64,000 bases of DNA from Microbacterium sp. p3-SID336 (GCF_025143365.1 NZ_JALXPE010000018.1:1-64000); one strand, 5' to 3'; counted from the stretch's first letter, positions 54,504 to 63,956 are shown. The notes: generated by a model not told the origin, from the letters alone. Numbers and translations are program-made.

Positions 54504-55913
54504 ATGTCGACCTTCAGTGGATTGACCACGGCCGCCAGCGGGCTCGCCGCGGCGCGCCGCGGCATGGACGTGGTGGGGCAGAACATCGCCAACCAGAAGA
54601 CCGAGGGGTATACGCGGCAGCGTGTGGAGACCTCGGCGATCGCCGCCGTCGCCCACACGGGCCGCTTCAGCATGGGCGCCCTGCCGGGGCACGGCGTCTC
54701 GGTCGACGGGGTGGCGCGGCTCGGTGACGCGCTGCTCGACGCGAGGGTGCGCGACACCCTCGCCGCGTCCGGCTACTGGTCGACGCGAGCGCTCGCCGCG
54801 ACGACCGCCGAGCGGGGTCTCGCGGAGCCAACCGAGAACGGGCTGGCGAACCGCCTGACCACCTTCTGGGCGGGCTGGCAGGATCTCGCGAACACCCCCG
54901 ACTCCGGGGCCGCCGCCTCGAGCGTGCTGGAGTCGGCGAAGGAGCTCGCGGCGCACATCGCCGGGGGCTACCGTGCCGTCGCCGGGCAGTGGGTCGGCGC
55001 CCGCGGCACGGCCGAGCGGACGGTCAGCCAGGTCAACGCCGCCGCCGACCAGATCGCGGCGCTCAACAGCGAGATCCGGGACGCGCTGGCCTCCGGGCGC
55101 TCGGCGAACGAGCTGCTGGACCGCCGCGGTGTGCTCGCTGAGGACGTGGCACGGCTGACGGGCGCCACGGCCTCCGTGGAGAGCGACGGCACCCTCACGG
55201 TCCGCATCGGCGGGAACGCGCTCGTGGCCGGCGGCGACGCCAGACACCTCACGCTCACCGGTCCCACGTCGATCGACGCCGGGCAGCGCGTCGGCGTGAT
55301 CTGGGAGTCGGCGCCCGACCTGCCCGTCGCGGTGGACGGCGGCGAGCTGGGCGGTTCGCTCTCGGTGCTCGCGCCCGCCGCGGACGGCGGGATGCTCGCG
55401 CAGCTGGCCGCGACCTACGACCGGGTGGCGACCGCGCTCGCCGAATCCCTGAACGCACAGCACCGTGCCGGGGTCACGGCTACCGGCCAGTCCGGCGGAG
55501 ACTTCTTCACACTGCCGACCACGGGGTCGGCGGCGCTCGGCCTGCGGGTGGCCGTCACCACGCCGGCAGAGCTGGCGCTCGCCACCCCGGGCGGCGGCCC
55601 CAAGGACTCCGGCAACGCCGACCTGATCTCCCAGATCGGGATGCGCGCGACCTCGCCGGATGCGCTGTGGACGGATCAGGTGACCAGGTTCGGCGTGACC
55701 ACCGCCGCCGACGTGCAGCGCGCGACGGTGTCGGAGTCGGCCGCGGTGGGCGCGATCGGAGCGCAGCAGTCGGTCGCCGCCGTCGACGGCGACGAGGAGA
55801 CCATCAGTCTGCTCACCTACCAGACCGCGTATCAGGCGGCCGCCCGTGTGCTGACCGCCGTGGACGAGGCCCTCGACGTCCTCATCAACCGCACGGGCGT
55901 CGTCGGACGCTGA
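54504..55913 (+). CDS. flgK: Hook-filament junction protein FlgK
   Basis: A 469-residue FlgK (HAP1). N-terminal FSGLTTAASGLAAARRGMDVVGQNIANQKTEGYTRQRV by position and C-terminal ETISLLTYQTAYQAAARVLTAVDEALDVLINRTG are the conserved HAP ends; FWAGWQDLANTPDSGAAASSVL and INAAADQIAALNSEI-like helices lie between. AGAGGGG precedes the ATG. A longer in-frame reading overlaps flgN and is rejected. Confidence 0.95.
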   Translation: MSTFSGLTTAASGLAAARRGMDVVGQNIANQKTEGYTRQRVETSAIAAVAHTGRFSMGALPGHGVSVDGVARLGDALLDARVRDTLAASGYWSTRALAATTAERGLAEPTENGLANRLTTFWAGWQDLANTPDSGAAASSVLESAKELAAHIAGGYRAVAGQWVGARGTAERTVSQVNAAADQIAALNSEIRDALASGRSANELLDRRGVLAEDVARLTGATASVESDGTLTVRIGGNALVAGGDARHLTLTGPTSIDAGQRVGVIWESAPDLPVAVDGGELGGSLSVLAPAADGGMLAQLAATYDRVATALAESLNAQHRAGVTATGQSGGDFFTLPTTGSAALGLRVAVTTPAELALATPGGGPKDSGNADLISQIGMRATSPDALWTDQVTRFGVTTAADVQRATVSESAAVGAIGAQQSVAAVDGDEETISLLTYQTAYQAAARVLTAVDEALDVLINRTGVVGR

Positions 55914-55926
55914 TCGGAGAAGCATC

Positions 55927-56808
55927 GTGATCTCTCGCGTGACCCAGTCGACCATGACGCAGTCGGCCATGCGGCAGCTGCAGGCCAACCTGTCCGAGCT
56001 CGCCCGCCTGCAGGATCAGGCGACGTCGCAGAAGGCGTTCGCCACGCCTTCGGAGGACCCGACGGCCGCGGCCGCCACGCTCGCGCTGCATGCCGAGCAG
56101 CGCCGCACCGAGCAGTACGCGCGCAACATCGACGACGGCCTGGCCTGGGTGACGGCGGCCGACACCGCCATCACCGCCAGCACCGCCCTGCTGTCCCGCG
56201 TGCGCGACCTCACCGCCCAGGGCGCGAACGACGGCGCGCTCGACGCGGCGGCGAAGGAGGCGCTGGCCGTGGAGCTCGAAGGCATCCGCGACGAGCTGCT
56301 CGCGCAGGCGAACACCCGGCTGCTCGGCCGCTCCGTGTTCGCCGGCACCTCGGACACCGCCGCGTTCGGTGCCGGCTACGCGCACAGCGGTGTGGCCGGA
56401 GCCGAGGTCACCCGCCGGGTGTCCGACGCGGCCTCGGTGCGCGTCGACACGGACGGCGCCGCGGTGTTCGGCACCGGCGACGACTCGGCGTTCGCGCTGG
56501 TCGACCGGATCGTGGCGGACCTGCGCTCCGGCACCAATGTCGGCCCGCGGCTCGGGGAGATCGACGCCCGCCGCACGGCCATGCTCGGGGTGCAGGGCTC
56601 CGTCGGCACCCGCCAGTCCCAGATCGAACGCGCCAAGGAGGCGGCAGTGCAGAATTCCGTGTCCCTCGAGTCCCGCCGCGCGGCGGTCGAGGACGTCGAC
56701 TCGGTCGAGGTGCTCATCCGCCTCCAGGCGCAGGAGCTCGTGTACCGGTCCGCTCTCGCAGTGAACGCGCGCGTGCTGCAGCCCTCGCTGATGGACTTCC
56801 TGGGATGA
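55927..56808 (+). CDS. flgL: Hook-filament junction protein FlgL
   Basis: A 293-residue HAP3 protein of flagellin-like fold. ISRVTQSTMTQSAMRQLQANLSELARLQDQATSQKAF by position, FATPSEDPTAAAATLAL and a C-terminal VEVLIRLQAQELVYRSALAVNARVLQPSLMDFL are typical. GTG start with GGAG upstream, 13 bases after flgK; stop overlaps fliW by four bases. Confidence 0.94.
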   Translation: MISRVTQSTMTQSAMRQLQANLSELARLQDQATSQKAFATPSEDPTAAAATLALHAEQRRTEQYARNIDDGLAWVTAADTAITASTALLSRVRDLTAQGANDGALDAAAKEALAVELEGIRDELLAQANTRLLGRSVFAGTSDTAAFGAGYAHSGVAGAEVTRRVSDAASVRVDTDGAAVFGTGDDSAFALVDRIVADLRSGTNVGPRLGEIDARRTAMLGVQGSVGTRQSQIERAKEAAVQNSVSLESRRAAVEDVDSVEVLIRLQAQELVYRSALAVNARVLQPSLMDFLG

Positions 56809-57176
56809 CCGCGGCGCTCACCTTCACGGCCCCGCCGCCCGGACTCGCGCCGCACGTGGACTTCTCGCTCGCCCCGATCGACGGCGCGGACGGGCTGTTC
56901 GCCCTGCGGGCGGTCGCCGACGAGGCGCTGCGGCTGTACCTCGTCGACCCGAACACGGTTCTCGCCGAGTACGCGCCCACCCTGACAGACGCGCAGGTCG
57001 ACGACCTCGCGCTGGGGTCGCCCGACGACGCACTGCTCCTCGTGGTCGCCCATCCCTCCGCCGAGGGCGTGAGCGTGAACCTGCTCGCACCGGTCGTCGT
57101 GAACAAGACGACCGGTACCGCGGCACAGGTCATCCTGGAGGATCAGGACTACCCGGTGCGGGCGCCGCTGGGCTGA
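56805..57176 (+). CDS. fliW: Flagellar assembly factor FliW
   Basis: A 123-residue FliW. DFSLAPIDGADGLFALRAV, LYLVDPNTVLAEYAPTLTDAQVDDLAL by position and VNLLAPVVVNKTTGTAAQVILEDQDYPVRAPL match the family. FliW binds either flagellin or CsrA, freeing fliC mRNA when flagellin has been exported. Fourth gene of the flgN operon (ATGA overlap with flgL). csrA is about 29.5 kb away at the far end of the flagellar locus. Confidence 0.92.
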   Translation: MTAALTFTAPPPGLAPHVDFSLAPIDGADGLFALRAVADEALRLYLVDPNTVLAEYAPTLTDAQVDDLALGSPDDALLLVVAHPSAEGVSVNLLAPVVVNKTTGTAAQVILEDQDYPVRAPLG

Positions 57177-57182
57177 CGCGCG

Positions 57183-57209
57183 GCCCCGTCGTGCCGGGCG
57201 GCGCGGGGC
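57183..57209 (+). terminator. Weak terminator after fliW
   Basis: GCCCCG (57183-57188) pairs with CGGGGC (57204-57209) around a GC-rich loop, just past the fliW stop and before the tsaB promoter. Confidence 0.4.
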
Positions 57210-57219
57210 GGGCGGCGAC

Positions 57220-57225
57220 TACCCT
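57220..57225 (+). promoter_or_regulatory. -10 element of tsaB, leaderless
   Basis: TACCCT, then six bases and the tsaB GTG at 57232. This marks the boundary between the flagellar operon and the t6A genes. Confidence 0.5.
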
Positions 57226-57231
57226 GGAGGG

Positions 57232-57849
57232 GTGATCCTCGCTGTCGACACCTCTCTTGGCACCGCCGTCGCGCTCATCGACCAGGACGGGACCCTGCGC
57301 GCGGAGGCCGCCACGACGGACCCGCTCGGGCACGCCGAGGTGATCGGCGATCTGCTGCGCGACGTGCTGCGCGGGGAGGACGGCGGGGCCATCACCCACG
57401 TCGTGTCCGGCATGGGTCCCGGCCCGTTCACCGGGCTGCGCATCGGGATCGCCGCCGCACGCACGTTCGCCCTGGGCCGCGGCATCCCCGTGGTGCCGGT
57501 GCCCAGCCACCTGGCGGCGGCGCTCACGGCCATGCCGGAGTCGTCCGGCCCGTTCGCGGTCGTGACGGACGCACGCCGCCGCGAGGTCGCCGTCACGGTG
57601 TTCGACGGCCTCGACGCCGACGGGCTCCCCGTGGTCGCGGCCGCCACGGTGCTCGTCCGTGCGGCAGACGCCGATTCACACCTCGCCGGCATCGCCCGGA
57701 TCGACGTCGCCGCGCTCTCCGCCGCCGACCTGGCGCGCGTGGGCGCACGGGCGCTCGCCGCCGGGCGCACGCTCGCCGGCGAGGAGCCGCTGTACCTGCG
57801 TCACCCCGACGTGACGCTGCCCGGGGCACCGAAGAAGGTGGGCGCATGA
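57232..57849 (+). CDS. tsaB: tRNA threonylcarbamoyladenosine protein TsaB
   Basis: A 205-residue ASKHA-fold protein: [48 protein letters not shown] and [15 protein letters not shown] are the TsaB blocks. It has no catalytic site of its own and activates TsaD. GTG start. Overlaps rimI (ATGA), and rimI overlaps tsaD, a common actinobacterial operon. Confidence 0.93.
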   Translation: MILAVDTSLGTAVALIDQDGTLRAEAATTDPLGHAEVIGDLLRDVLRGEDGGAITHVVSGMGPGPFTGLRIGIAAARTFALGRGIPVVPVPSHLAAALTAMPESSGPFAVVTDARRREVAVTVFDGLDADGLPVVAAATVLVRAADADSHLAGIARIDVAALSAADLARVGARALAAGRTLAGEEPLYLRHPDVTLPGAPKKVGA

Positions 57850-58334
57850 CGCTGCGCGACGCGACGCCCGACGACCTCGATGCGATCATGGCGATCGAGG
57901 AGCGGTCGTTCCCGACCGACGCCTGGAGCCGGGAGACCATGCGCAGCGAGCTCGCCGGCCCGCACGGCCGCTATCTGGTCGACGAGCAGGGCGGCGAGGT
58001 CGTCGGCTACGGCGGAGTGCGGGCGCTGCCGGGCGGCGCGGACGCCGACATCCAGACCATCGCGCTCGACGCCGCGCTCCGCGGCAGGGGAAGGGGGCGC
58101 GCGCTGCTGCGAGCCCTGCTCCGCGCGGCGGCGGAACGGGGGGCCAGGGAGGTGTTCCTGGAGGTCAGGGCCGACAACCCGACCGCGGAGGGCCTGTACC
58201 GGGCCGAGGGCTTCGAGGAGATCGGCAGGCGACCCCGCTACTATCAGCCGGACGGCGTCGACGCGATCGTGATGCGTCTGGACCTGCGCCGCCACCCGGT
58301 GCCCGCCGACACCCCCGAGGAGGCGAACGCATGA
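57846..58334 (+). CDS. rimI: Ribosomal-protein S18 alanine N-acetyltransferase RimI-type
   Basis: A 162-residue GNAT acetyltransferase: [27 protein letters not shown], acetyl-CoA loop [19 protein letters not shown], then [40 protein letters not shown] by position. The NPxAxxLYxxxGF pattern is the RimI signature. Placed between tsaB and tsaD with four-base overlaps at both ends. Confidence 0.9.
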   Translation: MTLRDATPDDLDAIMAIEERSFPTDAWSRETMRSELAGPHGRYLVDEQGGEVVGYGGVRALPGGADADIQTIALDAALRGRGRGRALLRALLRAAAERGAREVFLEVRADNPTAEGLYRAEGFEEIGRRPRYYQPDGVDAIVMRLDLRRHPVPADTPEEANA

Positions 58335-59416
58335 GCGAGCCGCTGGTGCTCGGCATCGAGACGAGCTGCGACGAGACCGGGATCGGCATCGTCCGCGGCC
58401 GCACCCTGCTGTCCAACACGATCGCGTCGAGCATGGACGAGCATGCCCGCTACGGCGGCGTGGTGCCCGAGGTGGCCGCCCGCGCACATCTGGAGGCGCT
58501 GCAGCCGACCATCGATGCCGCGCTGGCCGAAGCCGGAGTGGGCCTGGACGACCTCGATGCCATCGCCGTGACGAGCGGTCCGGGACTGGCGGGCGCGCTC
58601 ATGGTGGGTGTCGGCGCCGCCAAGGGGCTGGCGGTCGCGCTGGACAAGCCGCTGTACGCCGTGAACCATCTGGTCGGGCACATCGCCGCCGACATCCTCA
58701 CACCAGAGTCGGAGCCGCTGGAGTACCCGACGATCGCGCTGCTCGTCTCCGGCGGGCACACCTCGCTGCTGCACGTGCGCGACCTCACGACCGACGTCGA
58801 GCTGCTGGGCGAGACGGTGGACGACGCGGCGGGCGAGGCGTTCGACAAGGTCGCGCGGCTGCTGTCGCTGCCGTACCCCGGAGGCCCGGAGATCGACAGG
58901 GCCGCGGTGGGCGGCGATCCCGATGCGATCCGCTTCCCCCGCGGGCTCTCCCGGGCGTCCGACCTCGCGAAGCACCGTTACGACTTCTCGTTCTCCGGAC
59001 TGAAGACCGCGGTGGCCCGCTGGGTGGAGCGGTTCGAGGCCGATGCCGCCGCCGGGCCCGACACCCCGCCGCTGCCCATCGCCGACGTGGCGGCGAGCTT
59101 CCGCGAGGCGGTCGTCGACGTGCTCGTGACGAAGGCGCTCGCCGCGTGCGCGGATCTGGGCGTGCCGCGGCTGCTGCTCGGCGGCGGCGTGATCGCGAAC
59201 CGCCGGCTGCGCGAGGTCGCCCTGGCACGGGCGGAGCAGGCGGGGGTGACCGTGCGGATCCCGCCGCTGTCGCTGTGCACGGACAACGGGGCCATGATCG
59301 CGGCGCTCGCGGCGGAGCTGATCGCCTCGGGGCGCCCCGCCTCGACACTCGCCTTCGGCGCCGACTCGACGCTGCCGGTGACCGAGATCCAGGTCGCGGA
59401 GGCGGTGCCCGCATGA
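58331..59416 (+). CDS. tsaD: tRNA threonylcarbamoyltransferase TsaD
   Basis: A 361-residue catalytic subunit of t6A37 synthesis. [30 protein letters not shown], the metal-binding NHLVGHI (two His, four apart), [10 protein letters not shown] and [15 protein letters not shown] are all conserved. Full length. The ATG overlaps the rimI stop and its own stop overlaps the next gene. Confidence 0.96.
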   Translation: MSEPLVLGIETSCDETGIGIVRGRTLLSNTIASSMDEHARYGGVVPEVAARAHLEALQPTIDAALAEAGVGLDDLDAIAVTSGPGLAGALMVGVGAAKGLAVALDKPLYAVNHLVGHIAADILTPESEPLEYPTIALLVSGGHTSLLHVRDLTTDVELLGETVDDAAGEAFDKVARLLSLPYPGGPEIDRAAVGGDPDAIRFPRGLSRASDLAKHRYDFSFSGLKTAVARWVERFEADAAAGPDTPPLPIADVAASFREAVVDVLVTKALAACADLGVPRLLLGGGVIANRRLREVALARAEQAGVTVRIPPLSLCTDNGAMIAALAAELIASGRPASTLAFGADSTLPVTEIQVAEAVPA

Positions 59417-59895
59417 GCGACCTCCCCGGGGTGCCGCTGCCGGAGCGACCGGCTCCGCAGGCGCGGGTCGAACGGGCGAGCGGCCAGGTCGAGCGCCCGG
59501 CGGGTGCGGCCCGTCTCCCCGGGGCTCCGCGTGAGGGGTACACGAAGCTGCCGACCGGCCCGGTCGGGATCGAGCCCGTGGTGGTGACCGGACCGGATCT
59601 CGATCACGACGGTGTGCGCGAGTGGGAGCCGAGCGAGGAGCGGGCGCCCGTCGACGACACGCGCCTCGCGCCGTGGGCGCTGCTCGCGGCGATCGTCGCC
59701 CTGGGCGCGTCGTTCTTCGTGGGGTGGGGCATCCCGGTCGCGGTGGTCGCTGTCATCGCGGCGATCATGTCGCTGCGGCGGCCCGTGGAGAACCGGGCGA
59801 TGGCGCGGTGGGCGCTGGCGCTGGGGCTGCTGGCCACGGTGTACAGCCTGGCCTGGCTGGTCTGGGCCGGCATGCAGTTCGAGAAGCTCGGGTGA
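59413..59895 (+). CDS. DUF4190-like membrane protein
   Basis: A 160-residue protein with a ~75-residue hydrophilic N-terminus rich in Pro and Arg, then two membrane helices (about 86-115 and 130-152) joined by a short basic loop, [16 protein letters not shown]. The two-helix GxxLAxxG-type C-terminus resembles DUF4190. ATG overlaps the tsaD stop (ATGA). Function unknown. Confidence 0.65.
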   Translation: MSDLPGVPLPERPAPQARVERASGQVERPAGAARLPGAPREGYTKLPTGPVGIEPVVVTGPDLDHDGVREWEPSEERAPVDDTRLAPWALLAAIVALGASFFVGWGIPVAVVAVIAAIMSLRRPVENRAMARWALALGLLATVYSLAWLVWAGMQFEKLG

Positions 59896-59899
59896 GGCG

Positions 59900-61177
59900 A
59901 TGTCGGCGGCGGGCGGGGGCGACGAGCTGCGGGCTCTGCGGCGGAAGGCCTGGGGGCGCGACGCAGGGCTGAGCTCCGCCGAGTCCGCCCGGCTGCAGGA
60001 GCTCGAGGAGCAGGCCGCGCGGGGCGCTCGCGGGCCGGCGACGGAGGCAGCGAGCGCGGAGAGCGACGCGGCGCAGTCGATGACGACGGACGGCCTGCCG
60101 GGGCAGACGGGGCTCGCGTTCGTGGTGCCTCCGCTCCCCGGGTCCGGAAGCGCCGTCGAGACGGAGGTCGCGGGCGCGGGCGCGGGCGTGGGCGCGGACG
60201 GATCGAGGGATGCAGCACACGGTCAAAGCTCACAGCTCCGCGCGACCGGCCGCCCGCCCTCGGATGCGCGCGCATCCGGCAAGGCAGCCCGCGTCGCGGG
60301 ACCCTCGGGCGCCGACCAGGACGGGGAGGGCTCCGCTGCCGGAGGTGTCGTCCGGCCGGACGGAGCCGCCGCAGGGTCTGCCGGGCGGCCACGCCCCCTC
60401 GTGCTCGCGCTCGCAGCGGCAGCACTGCTCCTCGGCGGCGGCGGTATCGGCTGGATGCTGGCCGGGGGAGCCGTCGGCGAGGCCGTGCTGCTCAGCCCGC
60501 AGCAGCAGGCGTGGCAGGACGACATCGTCGCCTCCGGGCAGTACGACGCCGGTTCGGTGCGTGCGGTCACGGTCGCGGAGGAGACGGTGGTCTGGACCGC
60601 GACGCAGGACCAGCACGAGCGGACCTGCCTGATCCTCGGCACCGGCGACCTCACGATGCCGAGCTGCGACCGCACCTCCTCCGTCGCCGAGCGGGGCCTG
60701 TACGGCTCGATCCACCTGGGGACGGACGGAGACCTGCAGCGACAGCTGAGCGCCCAGCTCCTGCTGACGGCGTCGGGGGAGCCCGCGGTCGCCGTCAGCG
60801 CCTCCGACTACACCACCGACGTCACCGCGATCGAGTACGCGAACGAGGACGAGACGCGCACGGCACGCCGTCTCGCGGAGGAGGGCTTCGATCCCGGATC
60901 GATCTGGGTGGCCGGCTACGACGGCGACACCCCGATCTGGACGGCCTCGCAGCTCGAGAGCGGGCGACAGTGCCTGATCCACGACGGCTCCACGCCGGAT
61001 TCGCCCATGGCGTGCGAGACGGTGGAGACCCTCGGCGAGTACGACAGGGGGCTGATGCTGGAGGTGACCGACCCGCAATCGGGCGCGCTCACCCGGTACG
61101 AGATCCCGTGGAGCCGGGGGCCGTCCACCCTCGTGATCACGCGCGAGGGAGGTGCTGAAGGTGCTGGGGGCGACTGA
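59900..61177 (+). CDS. Single-pass membrane protein with paired CLI-x-C repeats (paralogue 1)
   Basis: A 425-residue protein I cannot assign to a family. A short N-terminal helical motif (ELRALRRKAWGRDAGLSSAESARLQELEEQA by position 9-39) precedes a ~120-residue disordered region, one membrane helix (~167-189) and an outer region of two repeats. Each repeat contains (Y/F)DxGS, a W-T-A-(T/S)-Q strand and a CLI-x(8-11)-C pair: C243/C256 and C358/C372. It is four bases after the DUF4190-like gene, with GTGAGG before the ATG, and overlaps its paralogue by 17 bases. Confidence 0.72.
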   Translation: MSAAGGGDELRALRRKAWGRDAGLSSAESARLQELEEQAARGARGPATEAASAESDAAQSMTTDGLPGQTGLAFVVPPLPGSGSAVETEVAGAGAGVGADGSRDAAHGQSSQLRATGRPPSDARASGKAARVAGPSGADQDGEGSAAGGVVRPDGAAAGSAGRPRPLVLALAAAALLLGGGGIGWMLAGGAVGEAVLLSPQQQAWQDDIVASGQYDAGSVRAVTVAEETVVWTATQDQHERTCLILGTGDLTMPSCDRTSSVAERGLYGSIHLGTDGDLQRQLSAQLLLTASGEPAVAVSASDYTTDVTAIEYANEDETRTARRLAEEGFDPGSIWVAGYDGDTPIWTASQLESGRQCLIHDGSTPDSPMACETVETLGEYDRGLMLEVTDPQSGALTRYEIPWSRGPSTLVITREGGAEGAGGD

Positions 61178-62660
61178 GTCGTCGCACGCGGGGCCGCGCG
61201 ACGAGGACCGAGCGCTGGCGCAAGACCGAGCGCTGGCGCAGGAGAGGCGCGCCCTGGAGCGCAAGGCGTACAGCCGCGACGGACGACTCACGGCTCCCGA
61301 GGCCCGTCGGCTGCACGAGCTGCAGGAGCGCGCCAGGGCGGCGGGTGCGCAGGCGGGGTCTGCCGGCGACGCCGCGAGCACCGCACAGCGGGGCGAGAGC
61401 TCTCGCGGTGCCGCCGGCACCTCGACTGCGGAGTTCGGCTCGGCGGAGACCGCCAGCGGAGAAGGCGCTCCCGCCTGGTCCGCGATCAGCGAGGACCCCT
61501 CGCCGGTCGCGCAGCACGGGCTTCCCACCGCGGGAGCCGATCGAACCCCGGGCGCTTCGGCGCGGGCCGTTGCCGAGGCTCAGGGAACGCCGCCCGGTGG
61601 TCCGGGGGACGTGCGGTCCACCGGCGCAGCGGCACCGGGCGGTGGGACGACGTCGACCCTTGCCACCCCCGGCGCCACCGGCGCCCCCGGCGCAGCGGCG
61701 AGCTCCCGCGGTGCCCCCCGCGCACACGTGCGCGCGGGCGTGCGACCGATGCTGCACGATCTCCGCGGACATATCGCCGCCACCCTGACCGCGTCGGCAC
61801 TGCTGCTGGCGCTCGCGGTGGGGGCCGGCTGGCTGCTGTTCGCGCCGCGTGACTCGGGACCCCCGCTCACCGCGGAGCAGCAGCAGCGCCGGGCGCAGCT
61901 CGAGGCCGAGGAGGACTACGACCAGGGCTCGGTCCGCGCCGTCGCCGAGAGCGAGGGCGCACTGGCCTGGTTCGCGACACAAGACCAGGCGAAGAAGCTG
62001 TGTCTGATCCTCGACGTGGAGGAGCAGTCGCAGGCGATCTGCCAGGCCGCGGAGGACGCGGGGCTCGGGCTCGGCGTCATGGTGCCGGTGCCGTCAGCGG
62101 CGGGCACGGACGACGAGGGCATGAGCCTGCAGGAGCACGTCGCCGGCACGCTGCTGATGTCCGCGGAGGGTGAGCCGATGGTGAGCATCCAGCGCTGGAG
62201 CATGAGCAGCTCGCTGGTGTCGCAGTTCGACGGACCGCAGCGCGATCGTGCCGAGCAGCTCGTGGACGAGGGCTTCGACCTGGGGCTGTCGCTCGCGGGG
62301 TTCTTCCGTGAGGAGCCGGTGTGGATCGGGGACCGCACGTCCGAGAGCGGCGTCACGGAGAAGTGTCTGATCGTGGACGCCGACGACTCGCAGGCGTGCG
62401 ATCCGATCGGGGATGCCCTGGAGCGCGGGCTGGGCGTGCAGGTGACCGATGTGGATCAGGCGTCAGGAGACGTGCTCGCCGTGTCCGTGGTCCAGGTCGC
62501 GTTCACGCGACAGCAGGTGCCGTACCTCACGGTGACCGCAGGAGCAGTCGTCGCCGCTGCCCCCTCCGCAGGCCCCTCCGGAGAGTCGTACCTGGTCACG
62601 ACGGGCCCGCCGGGCGATCCGATCCGCGTCGACATCCCGGGCCTCGACCCCGACGGCTGA
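61161..62660 (+). CDS. Single-pass membrane protein with paired CLI-x-C repeats (paralogue 2)
   Basis: A 499-residue paralogue of the preceding gene. It has the same N-terminal motif (RALERKAYSRDGRLTAPEARRLHEL by position 29-53), preceded by a tandem RALAQ repeat, a longer disordered Ala/Gly/Pro segment, one membrane helix (~206-227) and two outer repeats with C281/C294 and C402/C413, each CLI-x(7-10)-C. The second repeat has lost some Trp/Gln residues. GTG 61161 is preferred (AGGGAGG eight bases upstream) over GTG 61152. Ends eight bases from the convergent methyltransferase gene. Confidence 0.72.
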   Translation: MLGATESSHAGPRDEDRALAQDRALAQERRALERKAYSRDGRLTAPEARRLHELQERARAAGAQAGSAGDAASTAQRGESSRGAAGTSTAEFGSAETASGEGAPAWSAISEDPSPVAQHGLPTAGADRTPGASARAVAEAQGTPPGGPGDVRSTGAAAPGGGTTSTLATPGATGAPGAAASSRGAPRAHVRAGVRPMLHDLRGHIAATLTASALLLALAVGAGWLLFAPRDSGPPLTAEQQQRRAQLEAEEDYDQGSVRAVAESEGALAWFATQDQAKKLCLILDVEEQSQAICQAAEDAGLGLGVMVPVPSAAGTDDEGMSLQEHVAGTLLMSAEGEPMVSIQRWSMSSSLVSQFDGPQRDRAEQLVDEGFDLGLSLAGFFREEPVWIGDRTSESGVTEKCLIVDADDSQACDPIGDALERGLGVQVTDVDQASGDVLAVSVVQVAFTRQQVPYLTVTAGAVVAAAPSAGPSGESYLVTTGPPGDPIRVDIPGLDPDG

Positions 62661-62668
62661 GCGGCGGG

Positions 62669-63874
62669 TCAGTCGGCGGCGGCCACGCGGTCGGCGAGGA
62701 TGGCGCGGCGCTGGTCGCCGATCCGTGCCAGCACCAGCGTGGCCTCCTGGTCGCCGCGCAGCGTGAGCGTGCGCCGGAACGCCGCCGGGTCCACGTCGAC
62801 GCCGCGCTTCTTGATCTCCAGGCGCCCGATGCCGTTCGCCTTGAGGCTCGCATTGATGGCCTTGGCGTTCATGGGCAGGGTCTCCCGCACGCGGAAGGAC
62901 TGCACGAACGGCGAGGTGAGCGCCGCGTCCGAGGTGAGGTACGCGATCCGAGGGTCCAGCATGCCTGCGTCGAGGCTGCGGGCCACGTCGCCGATCAGTC
63001 GTGCGCGGATCACGGCGCCGTCCGGCTCGTGCAGGTAGGCGCCGAGCGCGCGGACCGGGGCGTCTGCGGCGTCGGCCGCCGCGGTGAGCTCGTGGCTGCG
63101 GTCGCCGCGGATCACGAGGGCGGAGCGCCGGACGCCCTCGCGGGCGAGTTCGCGGGTCCACACCACGAGCTCGACCACGCTGCCGTCGGCGCTCACCCAC
63201 TGGGTCTCGGCGTCGGCGGGCAGCGCGTCGCGGTCGTGCGCCGGTCCGAGCTTGATCCCCGTCGGTCGGTGTGCCGCCACGTCGAAGGCCCAGTCGAGCG
63301 CGGGGGAGTAGTCGTCGGCCGAGACGCGCCGGGTCTCGCTGTGGCCCGAGGTGCGTCTGGCCGGGTCCATCCAGGTGGCGCGGCCGGGCTCGGGGTCGCC
63401 GACCGCGTCCTCCGCGGTGCTGTGGCGCACCCGCGCGCCGTCCCCGAAGGGAGCGAGGTTGTAGGCGGCGATGGCGGCGGTGACCTCGTCGGCGTCCACG
63501 GCGAGCACGTCCAGCCCCGCGCCGGCGAAGGCGAGCGCGTCTCCGCCGATGCCGCAGCCGAGGTCGGCGACGCTCGTGAGCCCGGCGCTGCGGATCCGCT
63601 GCGCGTGCCGAGCGGCCACGCCCAGACGCGTGGCCTGCTCCAGTCCCGCGCGCGTGAAGAGCATCCGGGCGGCGAACGGGCCGAACTTCGCGACGGCTCT
63701 GGTGCGCAGCTGCGCCTGGCCGACGACGGCGGAGACGAGGTCGGGCGTGTGTCCTGCGGCACGCAGCCGCGTCACCGCGGCGGCCACGTCGGCGGTGGAG
63801 GCGATCGGCCCCAGGCCGTCGAGCAGCTCCAGGCCGGCAGGGGTCAGCAGGGCGCGCAGCTCGGACATCTCCAC
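62669..63874 (-). CDS. Class I SAM-dependent methyltransferase, THUMP-like domain type
   Basis: A 401-residue protein. The SAM-binding motif VADLGCGIGGDALAFAGAG (about residues 102-120) is followed by LAVDADEVT and the MDPARR segment replacing the usual motif IV, a hallmark of the class annotated with a THUMP-like C-terminal domain. The C-terminus (LKANGIGRLEIKKRGVDVDP) is that domain. Probably an RNA methyltransferase; target unknown. GTG at 63874 fits the TAGGCT-N6-GTG leaderless pattern; an ATG two codons in is the alternative. Confidence 0.85.
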   Translation of the reverse strand: MEMSELRALLTPAGLELLDGLGPIASTADVAAAVTRLRAAGHTPDLVSAVVGQAQLRTRAVAKFGPFAARMLFTRAGLEQATRLGVAARHAQRIRSAGLTSVADLGCGIGGDALAFAGAGLDVLAVDADEVTAAIAAYNLAPFGDGARVRHSTAEDAVGDPEPGRATWMDPARRTSGHSETRRVSADDYSPALDWAFDVAAHRPTGIKLGPAHDRDALPADAETQWVSADGSVVELVVWTRELAREGVRRSALVIRGDRSHELTAAADAADAPVRALGAYLHEPDGAVIRARLIGDVARSLDAGMLDPRIAYLTSDAALTSPFVQSFRVRETLPMNAKAINASLKANGIGRLEIKKRGVDVDPAAFRRTLTLRGDQEATLVLARIGDQRRAILADRVAAAD

Positions 63875-63880
63875 GCCTCC

Positions 63881-63886
63881 AGCCTA
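63881..63886 (-). promoter_or_regulatory. -10 element of the methyltransferase gene, leaderless
   Basis: Minus strand TAGGCT, six bases, GTG at 63874, the third TAGGCT-N6-GTG in this window. Confidence 0.55.
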
Positions 63887-63910
63887 TTCGCGTCGAGGGC
63901 GTCGACCGGG

Positions 63911-63937
63911 CTGGCACTCGCATTGCATGAGTGCCAG
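63911..63937 (+). promoter_or_regulatory. CIRCE-like element 1
   Basis: CTGGCACTC-N9-GAGTGCCAG, a perfect 9-9-9 inverted repeat with the CIRCE spacing and GCACTC/GAGTGC core, overlapping the -35 region of the promoter at 63923-63952. HrcA binding is expected. Confidence 0.8.
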
Positions 63938-63952
63938 CCGACCGCCTACACT
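63923..63952 (+). promoter_or_regulatory. Heat-shock promoter, probably for groES-groEL
   Basis: TTGCAT (63923-63928), 18 bases, TACACT (63947-63952). The predicted start falls inside CIRCE element 2. The gene itself lies beyond the window. Confidence 0.65.
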
Positions 63953-63956
63953 GGCA

